Of a DNA stretch of 64,000 nucleotides, positions 54,253 through 64,000 are shown piece after piece. Where the stretch lies: positions 17,279,842-17,343,841 of the forward strand of contig NC_135549.1 of assembly GCF_964340395.1 (NCBI RefSeq), given 5' to 3'. The stretch's first letter is position 1; every line of letters starts with the position of its first letter. Under the pieces are notes generated by a model that was not told the DNA's origin, ran no database searches, and worked only from the letters and a program-made list of their open reading frames with translations. Source of the stretch: Glandiceps talaboti (lineage: Eukaryota > Hemichordata > Enteropneusta > Spengelidae). Made by a program: the position numbers and the translations under genes.

Positions 54253-54365
54253 GCTTCTTTAGGTCTGTTACTATGGTAACACCACATAGAATATACCCAT
54301 TTGTAAAAACGAACAACTATGCCGTGTAAACTCTTGTCTAAACTGGTATACTATAACTTAGAATC

Positions 54366-54426
54366 CAGTCATGTGGCCATTTTTGGTTCTTGCTTTCCCT
54401 GAGAGCCAAAAATCCCCATGTGACTG
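54366..54426. repeat. 61-bp imperfect hairpin
   Basis: Arms 54366-54390 and 54402-54426, 20 of 25 pairs matching, around an 11-base loop. The arms start CAGTCA and share TTTTTGG. Possibly another small foldback insertion; no clear target duplication. Confidence 0.55.
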
Positions 54427-56410
54427 AATAAATTGTAGGCTTTATATGTTACAGATGTCATGGTATTGGTAACAAATGTCATGGTAACAAATTAAGTGAT
54501 AAAAGTAATAAAATAATTGTTTCAATCACTGCAATACTATAATTCTTTATCAAATTAAACAAAATTAACAGAAAAAAACCCCAAAAATATTCAAATCTGT
54601 CATTGTAATTTGAAATAAGTAGTGTCCATTTCTGAGTCTATTGGAGATATAAAGTGCCAAGTGACTGATTTTTTTAATGTTAATTTTGAATTATCATAAA
54701 TCACCCCCACCCCCACCCCAACAAAATAAAAAGTAGATAAAGACTAGAGTAGGTTTGTTACTTAGCAATCTCTTCACAACTAATTCAGTTCATGTTAAGG
54801 GCATTTTGTAAAATTCTACGTATATTGCAAAGCAGAAGTGAAATATACATAACTAGATTATGAAGTAATGGTTGCTATTATTTATTAGTATATGTTACTC
54901 TAGGTGATCTTGTAATTACACGTAGCTTTCCGGTATTAAATACTGAATTTTTAACGCAACTGAAGAATTGATGAAAAAAAAATGTCAATGTATTTGACAG
55001 TGTAGTGAAAGAAAAAAAATGTCTTTTAAATAATGAAGTCGTTCTGTAAGAAATTGAGAGAGAAGACTTAGCGATGTACGGTTTGTTCTTTTTAGTCACA
55101 CTGACTATTTAAAAACGATACAGAGGTTACACTAGCATATCCTGATACATAACAACAATACAACACAATTACTGGGAATTCCCTCCCACTTCCTGCACAT
55201 CTATCCATAAGCTTATCACAGTGAAAAGATGAAATCCATCCAATTACTCCATCAGACCATTCTGTTTCCACAGCAACCGATGATGTCATTACGTGGGTGG
55301 ATGTGCTAACAATCTTCACATAGAAAGCAGGCCAGGTGAATGCGAATGCTGAAGACACAGTATTTGACAACGATGGCAATATTTTAAAGAAAATGGCATA
55401 AAATGGAATGCGTTGGAAAAATAAATTTTGAAAGAAGAGAAATTTATGAAATCATTGAACAGAGAAGTAATATAATGAAATTTACAAAGGGGAAATAGGC
55501 AAGCAATGTCAATTCAATGTCATAATGTTGACATTGGGTTTAGCCGGAATAAGCAAGCAAGGATTGGAATGCTATGCCGGATGTTAGAAACACTGCTGTC
55601 AAATGATTCAGAAGGTAACATAACACTGACAATATAAACACAGCCAGTATCCACAACTTCACTCTAATTAAGTCATATTTACAAATATTTCAAACGTCTC
55701 TACATGATATGAGTAACACACATGGATGAAGAAATTTGAATGGTATGCCAACCATCTTGTAGTATGTGCATTCCTCCTTTCAATGGAATATTACAAGTAA
55801 AAGTCACTAAAGGAGCCAAGCAAATCCATCATATTGTCATTAATGTGTAGTTTTACCAAAGCATGAAATGTAGGCCAAAATTTGAATAAAATTGTTACAT
55901 TTCTTTAATATATAAATGATATCTTGCGCTACACACATTCCTGTATTGGCAATTAAATAATTATTTTTTTTAAAGCGATTCTTGTAATTTCTGAGTGCAT
56001 CTCTTTCAATATATTTAATAATTTCATAATTTTTTACTTCATTAGAACAAGTAATTGAGTTATCATTAACAAGATAACGTGAAATGTGTTGGCCATTTAA
56101 ATATAAAATTGCAATATTGCCAAATTCAGCTAAAATTGTTTTTTTTAAAGATACTTAAAATTGTAATTTTTGAGTGCATCTCTTGTCAATATATATATAA
56201 AATGTTATAAATTTCACTTCGTTAGAACAAATTTGAAGTGAGGAATAAATGAGTAATTAAGAAGATAATTTGAAATGTGTCGGCCATTAAAAAATCCCAA
56301 ATTAATTAATCATTACCAGAGGTGAATTACCCATATTATGAAAAATTAATTGACATGTTATAAAACACTTTCATGTAAAATATATTGATAATGGGTAGAA
56401 GTAAAATTCC

Positions 56411-58300
56411 ACTAATACTAGGGATGACTGTTGAATTTATGAGAGCGGTGTAAAGATATCACATGACTCGTCAGACAATTTGTGCAAACATCTTACTCCA
56501 ATAACACAGGAAATTGCCAATTTTTGACTTCAATAGCACTGGACATAAATGGCAAAAACTGTTTAAAATTCAATAACACAGGAGGCAATGTTTTTACTTT
56601 AATTACACAGGACTTAGCAAATGTTTTACTTTAATAACATAAAACATAGCAAATATTTTACTTCTACAAATCTAAAACTGATAATAATTGATGGCAACTG
56701 TTTTAGTACAATAATAGGACGTTATTCAAATATTTTATTCACTCATGTACATATTTTTTTGTTTTTTTATGTTTATTTGTGTACTTGTTGTTTATTTTGT
56801 TTGTTTGTTTGTTTGTTTGTTTGTCTGCTTTCCTTGGTAACACAGTTCATGGACTCACTCTGAGCATAGAGGAGAATGATATATAATATTCATCTTTAGG
56901 GGCCTTAGGTTTGATAGTTGGGTTCAAACTCTAAATGATAGATAATATTCATGTGTAGGAGCCGCTAGGTTAACCCTCAATGATAGACTGTTCATGTGTA
57001 GAGGCCTCTAGGTTTGTTGGTTGGGTTAAAACCCTCAATGATAGACTGTTCATGTGTAGGGGCCTCTAGGTTTGTTGGTTGGGTTAAAACCCTCAATGAT
57101 AGACTGTTCATGTGTAGGGGCCTCTAGGTTTGTTGGTTGAGTTGGTAATGCTCATCTTCAAACTTTATGTCTATACAGACATTGAGGATGATCAGCATAT
57201 ACCACATACATAAAGCCAAACCTAGTCGAGAAATTTGGTGTTGAATATTTCCTCAAGAAGCTCTCTTGATGTAGTGTCACAGCTTCTTATTCAGATAGTG
57301 ATACCAAGACAAGTCACTGGGCCAAGAGATTTGTCATAGTTTCACTATCTCATGCCAAACTAATACTAGGGATGACTGTTGAATTTATGAGAGCGGTGTA
57401 AAGATATCACATGACTCGTCAGACAATTTGTGCAAACATCTTACTCCAATAACACAGGAAATTGCCAATTTTTGACTTCAATAGCACTGGACATAAATGG
57501 CAAAAAATGTTTAAAATTCAATAACACAGGAGGCAATGTTTTTACTTTAATAACACAGAACTTGGCAAATGTTTTACTTTAAAAACACAGGACTTAGCAA
57601 ATGTCAGCAGTTGTAGAAACATTATTTCAACAGTGTACAGGCCTGTATATACATACCGCGGTATATACATGTATCCATGAGTTTAAAATATTTCATTTAC
57701 CTATTTTGTTTGTTTGTTTGTTGTTTTTTTTATTTTTTTTTATTTATTTAGTTATTTGTAACACAGTTGCTAAGAGTGATACAAGCAATATCAGTAATAT
57801 GTTTCATGTACTCCCTGAATGTACATAGAGTATCAACAAATCTTTGTCAAAGACTTGTCCCTAAACTTGTATACTAAAAAATTGTAAACAAATTGTGTGG
57901 TTCCGATTAAGTAGTAGTTCAGGTAGTTATGTTTTCCATATGGTCTCTGTGTTATTGGTTTCTTCTCATCAGATGTACAGCCATTACAGATTGGAAAAAC
58001 AGTTTTATATTGTCAGCTTTCGCATCCACTATTTCTCGCGAGACTTTACAATTTTTGCAATTTTATAATATTTTTTCTCTAATACATAAAAAATGTTTAG
58101 GGTCAGCAGTGAAAAATTAGGTGGGGGTCGGGTATTAACCAGAAGCAAACAATTTCTTTTTAGGCCTAAGTATATTTATTCAAACAAATATGCATGGCCA
58201 TCCTCCAGTTTTAAGTAGCAAGATAATTCATGCATCCAATGTGATCAATGTAGAAGCTTTTACAATGTAAAAATACCTATCACATTCAAATACTACAAAG
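56411..58300 (+). repeat. Tandem segmental duplication, offset 948 bp
   Basis: ACTAATACTAGGGATGACTG starts at 56411 and at 57359. The first roughly 200 bp of the copies are nearly identical. Both continue to an (TTTG)n tract followed by GTAACACAGTT (about 56795-56847 and 57707-57767), with growing divergence; the outer limit is approximate. Confidence 0.85.
56898..57145. repeat. 58-bp minisatellite, about four copies
   Basis: Unit starts CCTCTAGGTTTGTTGGTTGG and contains CAATGATAGACTGTTCATG. The last copies are nearly identical and the first ones diverged. It lies inside the first copy of the 948-bp duplication and I see no counterpart in the second. Confidence 0.85.
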
Positions 58301-58851
58301 CATGTGATTCAGCGGAAAAGGATTGATTTTGACGTTCAACAACAAAGGTTAAAGTTGACCTCAAGTGTAATAATACCTAAAGAAACATCATCTCTGTTAT
58401 TATAGGGATAGATAAACTACACTATTAATTTTCAATGTATTGTATCTCATGACCACAGTTAGTAATTTACAAATATGGCCATCATTGCATAAGCAATTCA
58501 TACTAAATATGCCTTATATTCCTGTGCTATCTTTGCACAAGATCGTAAACAAATTGGCCATCTTTAAATATTGCTATATGGCAAAAATAGGTTGATTTTG
58601 ATATTTGACCTGGAAGCTCAAGGTCAAATCAGATTATACAATCAGAGAGATTATATCTGATAACCAATTGAGGTACTGTTTACAAGGTCCAAGATTTATG
58701 AGTGAAGCCAAAACAAACCTGGACAATCAAATTGGAATCTTGTAGCCCTTGATTGGCTGATGGTATCAAAGGGTATGCACTAAGAAAAACTGAGGGCCAA
58801 GTTTAGACCAAAATCTGCCAAGTAAATAACTTCATATACATTGTAATATAA

Positions 58852-59690
58852 TAGCACACACACCATACCATAGACCAGGGTACAATATTACACAAAACAC
58901 ACATCATACCATATGGTACAATGTACACATACATGTACCACATACCATACAACCATGGTACGATATACATAGCACACATATCATACTACAGACCAATGTC
59001 ATACAATGTACATAGCACACACACCATACCATACCATACCATACCATACAATATCATACCATACCATACACCCATGGTACAATGTACATAGCACACACAC
59101 CATATCATACAACCATGGTACAGTCAGACACAGCACACATCATACCACCATGGTAAAATGTACACAGCAAACACACCATACCATACCATACCATACAACC
59201 ATGGTACAATGTACCACATACAGTACAACGTACACTGCACAGCACACACATACCACACCATACCATACAACCATGGTACAATCAATGTACACAGCACACA
59301 CATACCATAACATAACATAACATAACATAACATAACATAACATAACATAACATAACAAAACATACAACCATGGTACAATGTATCACATACAGGACAATGT
59401 ACACAACACACCATACCATACCATACCATACCATACAACCATGGTACAATGTACACAGCACACACCCTATCATACAACCATGGTACAATGTACCACATAC
59501 AGGACAACGTACACTGCACAGCACACACATACCACACCATACCATACAACCATGGTACAATCAATGTACACAGCACACACATACCACACCATACCATACA
59601 ACCATGGTACAATCAATGTACACAGCACACACATACCATACCATACCATACCACCTTGATACAATGTACACAACACACATATCATAACCC
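58852..59690. repeat. CCATA-rich minisatellite with ACCATGGTACAATGTACA units
   Basis: Irregular tandem units of CCATA pentamers, ACCATGGTACAATGTACA and GCACACAC, at least ten copies, with an ATAAC pentamer block at about 59307-59357. Open frames here are repeat artefacts. Confidence 0.9.
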
Positions 59691-60500
59691 TGTAGACCAA
59701 CAAATTCTTTTGCACATAATGCAGTGTCTTTTATTGATATTAGAAAACTGTAATGTACAGTTAACACGTATCACTTGAGTTAAAACCTTGTTGAAATGAC
59801 AAGTCTCGGATTAAAAACTTGAGTCTATAAAAAAGGTGTGTGGAAAATAGGATACGATCCGACAGATGAACAGTGGACTATAACCAGTCACGATATTTTC
59901 TGACTTGGATAACTTTTCTCTTGTCACAAATAGTAACATTAACATTTCTAGAGTATTGCTTGATTTCAACAAAATCAAGTATGAATGAAACCCATAATAA
60001 CAAAGACATGATTAAAGACAATTTTTTTTCATAATACATAATTGTCGGAATTAGCTCTAGTATATTTTATTGCTATATTATCAGTCATTAGAAACTTGGA
60101 AAAAAGTGATGGACTGGGCCTACAGGATTGTGCTCCCCTTACTTTTTTTCATTTTTTTTCTTACATATGTAGTTTTCTGGTCTTGAAAGATTAACTCCCT
60201 TCAGTGAGTTTGATTGTACAGAAACATAAAAAATTTTGATGTTCCAAAAAACTTTCACAAAAGTTCCAAAAAATTTCACGAACAATTGCAAACTAATCCC
60301 AGTTTTAACCCTTAGAATGGATACACAACCGTGTCTCTAATTGACAGAAGTAACAACATTTATTTCAGTTTTGAGATCTTACATGAATAGTTGTGCAAGT
60401 ATGGGTTTTTTAAGACAGTAAGTAAGGTTTGGGAAGTTAGGTGATGTTGGGAGAGGTTGTGAAAAGGGTTCCAATACATCACTAGAATGGATACCATAGT

Positions 60501-61593
60501 ATTGTTCTACATATCCCAGAAGACAGATGGACTGATTTTGACTTTCACATTTGTAACTGCTAATTATTTGACTGCATTTCTCTGCTTTAGTGCAGTTTTC
60601 AGGACTAGACTGGAATAGATGGTGGAATCGTAATGCAGCCAATTGTCAGTTTCTTTGCTACTGAAACCCTTGTCTATTCTTCCCCCTTTCAATCACATTC
60701 AATTATTATCTACGGGCGGGTTTTTTCCTTCAAGGCTTTTCTTCTGTCTTCCATTTGGCTGACAGTTGTTTCAAGGATTCTGGCTGTCTAGAGGAATGAC
60801 CTCCTACAGTCTGTCATCAGCTAGAATCTACTTGCCAGTAAGGTTGATACCATGGAAACATCCTTTACAACCATCAAGGGGATTTTCACTAGCCTTGGTT
60901 CATTTTTTATTTTTATTTTTTTTGAGACACAATATTAGAATTCAAAAGATACATCTTGAAACAAGTTTAAACATGTATAATAAATGATGAGAAATGAGAT
61001 GTAAAAAAAAAGCTGTGTGATGAAAACAATGAATTGAAGTAAATTAATCTTTGAAATGGCTCTTGTTGCTAGGGGTGACCATACCCCAGAAACATGCGTA
61101 CACAAGTGTTAAGCAACTGTTTGCAGCTCATGGCCTTGTCACCATCTCCTCACTTGAAGTTCTCACTTATGGTAGATGGTTCCATTCGTGTGACTGAGCA
61201 TCTCAGTGGCAAATTACGAATTCAAATTAGAAAGAAAACAAAAAGAAAACACATGTACATTGCTTTGTTGTACATAGTCGTTGATACAAATGGAGAAAAT
61301 AACAGGCTGTACACAATATACAGAATGCCTTGGTCAATAATATACATACAAAGTTTTTAACATAAAAATCTACACAAAATTTTGAACACTTGATTCTGTT
61401 TTTTTAGAGACTGTCTTTGACCGAGTGTCACAGTGCTATGTCTCCTCTCTCTTTACAAACTGACAAACAAATTCGATGTCAGTTAGTTTTTCCAAAGTTC
61501 TCTTCACTCCTAATCAATCCCTGAACTCATTTGAACAATGCTGATGTCATTTGATTTTCATAGCTTTCACAGCTGTACTTGCTCTTTCTCTCC
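60501..61593 (-). other. Probable 3' UTR of the DUSP gene
   Basis: Lies directly after the DUSP stop on the minus strand. Several AATAAA hexamers occur on the minus strand (60917-60912, 60911-60906, and further on 60364-60359 and 60071-60066), so the end cannot be placed. No other gene is seen. Confidence 0.4.
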
Positions 61594-61937
61594 TCAGCTT
61601 GGTGAAATGTCAAAGTGAAACTCGTAACTACTTTTCTTGTCTGTGGTACAGGAAAACATTGATGTATCTGGACTCATGCATTTCCTTCCTTCCAGAGCAC
61701 ATGTACATGTGCCTTTCCGACACGGACTGTTACTTAATGTACTTTCAAAGTCTAGTAATTGTCCCATAAAATTGAAGTTTGGCGAGATGTTGGCTTTCCT
61801 CTTCTTGACATAGTCATATGCATCATTGAGTGAAAGAGCCAATTTCTGCATTAAGTACGCCACCGTTACGGTAACAGAACGACTAATACCAGCTAAACAG
61901 TGAACTAAGATACCACATTCGGCTTGCCTTGCTTCTT
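61594..61937 (-). CDS. DUSP6/7-like: MAP-kinase phosphatase (DUSP6/7/9 group), last coding exon
   Basis: The exon opens after a minus-strand acceptor (TTTTTCAG; first exon base 61937) in codon phase 1 and ends with TGA at 61596-61594. It encodes the second half of a dual-specificity phosphatase domain: the P-loop HCLAGISRS, with catalytic Cys and Arg, then [20 protein letters not shown] and [28 protein letters not shown] is the form found in the cytosolic, ERK-selective MKP-3 group (DUSP6/7/9); DUSP1/2/4/5, DUSP10 and DUSP8/16 differ there as I recall. The tail after LLDFE is Cys/Ser-rich and unlike vertebrate tails. The general-acid Asp, the rhodanese/ERK-docking domain and the start lie in exons beyond the right edge. 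Confidence 0.93.
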
Positions 61938-64000
61938 CTGAAAAACATAAAAGAGAGAGAAATGTTTGGTTAGTTTCTCTGAGTACTTTCATTTTTCTCT
62001 TTTTAAAACACACCTACTCAAAACTTTTTTCTTGTCTATTTTGAAATGATCTCTTTAAAGTACTTGTCACCTTAAGATCACATGACGTTGCCCGCGAAAA
62101 GTCTGACGTACATGAAATAAACCCCTCCTTTCATTCACTGAGCCGATTAGAAAAGCAGCAGCACAGTTAGTGTGGCTAGAATGAGGTGATCAATATGCAG
62201 CTACATTAGCCAAGGACTGCAGTAAGAAAAGGAGTTGTGAATTGACCACATAAAGTATTAAGGTGTGTGTTAGATGAGACACTGACTGAATGCAGACTGA
62301 GCACACACAATACAACAAACAGATGAGCATGAATGAGCATCTATAGAATACTGACACTACCGCTTACAAAGAGGACAAAACAACCGCATTGACAGGATTG
62401 TGAATGGGGTATTTCCAAAGAAGCCTTGTAACATGGCATAATTCATAGATAAATGGGATGGGACAGGCTAGTCAATGCCATTGTCTGGCTATTCAAGTCA
62501 AGATATTGATTATATTAACAATTGTTTATGCCAGTCGTTTAATCAAGACAACTGGTGAAGCAAATCCATCATGACATGAACTTCACAAGGAAAATAACAG
62601 GTGGCCAATTCATACACCTTCATAAGAAAATCAATTTTCCGATTCTTGCCTTTTATAAACACACAACCTCCAACCTGGTCTTTTCCTTTTGTAAGTTTAT
62701 GGATCAACCAAGAGAAAGTATTCTTTATTGCTTCCCCATAAATGTCAAGGCTCTGTCTGTGTGTAGTAGTTAACTATAACAATGTCATACATGACAAAGC
62801 ACTCAGGTTTTCCTTTCAATTCTGATGACCATATTTCAATGCCAACCCTCCTCCCTCCCTCCCTTCACAGGAAGTTGTTGTTTCCTTTCACACACTTTGA
62901 AATTTGAAGGTTGAAATGACACTAGTACTCAGAACTGTCATTACGTAAATAGTCTTTTGAGGTTGACTGTCAGAAGGAACAGGCTATACAAACAACGGTT
63001 TTTAAAGACATGTATGTGTCTATCTTTAATGTCTTCCCCTTGTTGTGAAAGTAGATATGTATGTGCATTTGTGATGCCCTCTGTAATCTTACTCCAGTAT
63101 CATAAACCAAGCAACTATCAAGTTTCCATGACATCGTCATGGTGATGGCATCATTATGAAAATCACTTTCAATCTGAAGGATATCCTTCTACCTTGTAGC
63201 ATATTAACAGGAGCCTCTCAAGTACCCACATTACAACTGGAATTACCCAACTAAAATGCTGTGGTGTATCAAATCAACTTGAAATCATGGACACAATGTA
63301 GCATTTGAGTCTTGCCATTGTAGTACTTTGTCACATTGTGTCATTCTGAAGTAAAACTACTGACAATATAGCCTTCAGTTGAAATCAGGCAGAAAACTAT
63401 TATGGTTTTTATTGATTCACAGACACACTCTTGAATACCTGTTCAATTGTCGTCTTAGATTTGAAGTGACAACTGCTGGAATGAAAGCTAATCTAATTAT
63501 CAATAGCCGGAGGTTGAACTGGTTACCAGTGGTTATACCTAGTTACATGTGAACTTGCCATACAGATTGTGCACCATAATACACTTGTCTATTCCACTAC
63601 CTTCGTTAATTAAGATCACCAATATTTCTCCTGGTTAGTCACACTAAACCTTCCCTTTTCATTCTTTGATAATGTTAGTGTACTATCGTATTACCTGAGC
63701 CAGTAGAGTATACTTATTTTAACAAATTTCCAGATGTGTTGCCTTGGTAACCTAGTCTGATCACACCATACCTCATTGCTCTGAATCTCTATGTTAATCA
63801 TTAATGAAATCATATCATTAACTAAAGCATTGACAATTTGTTACTCATGTTTCTGTAAAGTTGTGTCTTGCCATATCTGTATCATACCATTCTTGTGAAG
63901 TTAAATTATGGAAGTAGGCCAGTTGAGAAAGGTGATAGCATGATCGGAAGGCAGACTTTTAAATTGACATAGGGCAAGCAACTTTACATTGTAAATAGTA
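61938..64000 (-). other. DUSP intron sequence running off the window
   Basis: Upstream of the DUSP acceptor on the minus strand. I searched by eye for exons of the MKP N-terminus or the first half of the catalytic domain and found none, so at least 2 kb of intron is inferred. No repeats of note. Confidence 0.6.

Larger units (their letters stand above)
45690..60500. other. Long gene-poor interval between RPL29 and the DUSP gene
   Basis: About 15 kb in which I recognise no coding exon. It holds a hAT-like MITE, several short palindromes, microsatellites, a large CATA array, a tandem duplication with internal minisatellites and a CCATA-rich minisatellite, each listed separately. The longest non-repeat ORFs (46846-47133 plus; 55092-55379 minus) show no motif I recognise. 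Non-coding RNAs or single small exons could be missed. Confidence 0.5.

Noticed and set aside
55092-55379. 95-codon minus-strand ORF with non-repetitive composition
   Set aside because: It looks more protein-like than its neighbours, but I recognise no family and see no supporting exons or splice pattern. A protein search or RNA-seq could revive it.
59006-59778. Overlapping ORFs of about 100-160 codons on both strands
   Set aside because: They follow the CCATA/GGTACAATGTACA minisatellite and have no domain character.
61551-61769. 72-codon plus-strand ORF over the DUSP exon
   Set aside because: Shadow of the DUSP coding sequence on the other strand; no motif of its own.

Overview
This is a piece of an animal nuclear genome, AT-rich and intron-dense, with many microsatellites, minisatellites and small palindromic insertions. 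The genes are clearly metazoan, and no plasmid, phage or prokaryotic feature is present. The very short (59 aa) RPL29, the tRNA-like SINE remnants and the presence of a TTC41 gene suggest an invertebrate bilaterian, plausibly a marine one such as an ambulacrarian or lophotrochozoan. The species cannot be fixed from the sequence alone.

Layout. (1) 1-9050, minus strand: HSP90B1 (endoplasmin/GRP94), the ER HSP90 chaperone; 13 coding exons are visible (first 606 residues) and the C-terminus lies off the left edge. Its promoter carries an exact ER-stress element (CCAAT-N9-CCACG) and a second near-match. (2) 10616-31294, plus strand, head to head with HSP90B1: a 17-coding-exon gene of 1603 codons with DUF4062, a NACHT-type P-loop ATPase, kinesin-light-chain-like TPRs and a long Ser/Arg-rich tail. 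I identify it as TTC41, the vertebrate gene that also lies beside GRP94. (3) 34676-37948, plus: a complete 451-aa alpha-tubulin with an intron directly after the ATG. Its TATA promoter has a palindromic CRE and two RFX X-box-like motifs. (4) 38905-45663, plus: ribosomal protein L29, with a TOP-type non-coding first exon and three small coding exons. (5) 45690 to about 60500: nearly 15 kb with no recognisable gene but many repeats. (6) 61594-61937, minus: the last coding exon of a MAP-kinase phosphatase of the DUSP6/7/9 group; its upstream exons lie beyond the right edge.

How the genes relate. HSP90B1 and TTC41 share a short divergent intergenic region and form what looks like an ancient neighbour pair. 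Alpha-tubulin and RPL29 are ordinary highly expressed genes with matching promoter types (TATA/CRE/X-box; TOP/YY1). The DUSP exon belongs to an ERK-specific phosphatase and is unrelated in function.

The least ordinary content is in non-coding DNA. Two tiny palindromes (32 and 35 bp) of one family in RPL29 intron 1 are each flanked by an exact 7-bp target-site duplication. A 75-bp foldback has a 9-bp duplication, and a 321-bp hAT-like MITE has 23-bp inverted termini and an 8-bp duplication. There is a 28-bp perfect palindrome, a 42-bp minisatellite with partly alternating unit types, a 948-bp-offset tandem duplication, and CTCF-like motifs in convergent orientation around the TTC41-tubulin interval.
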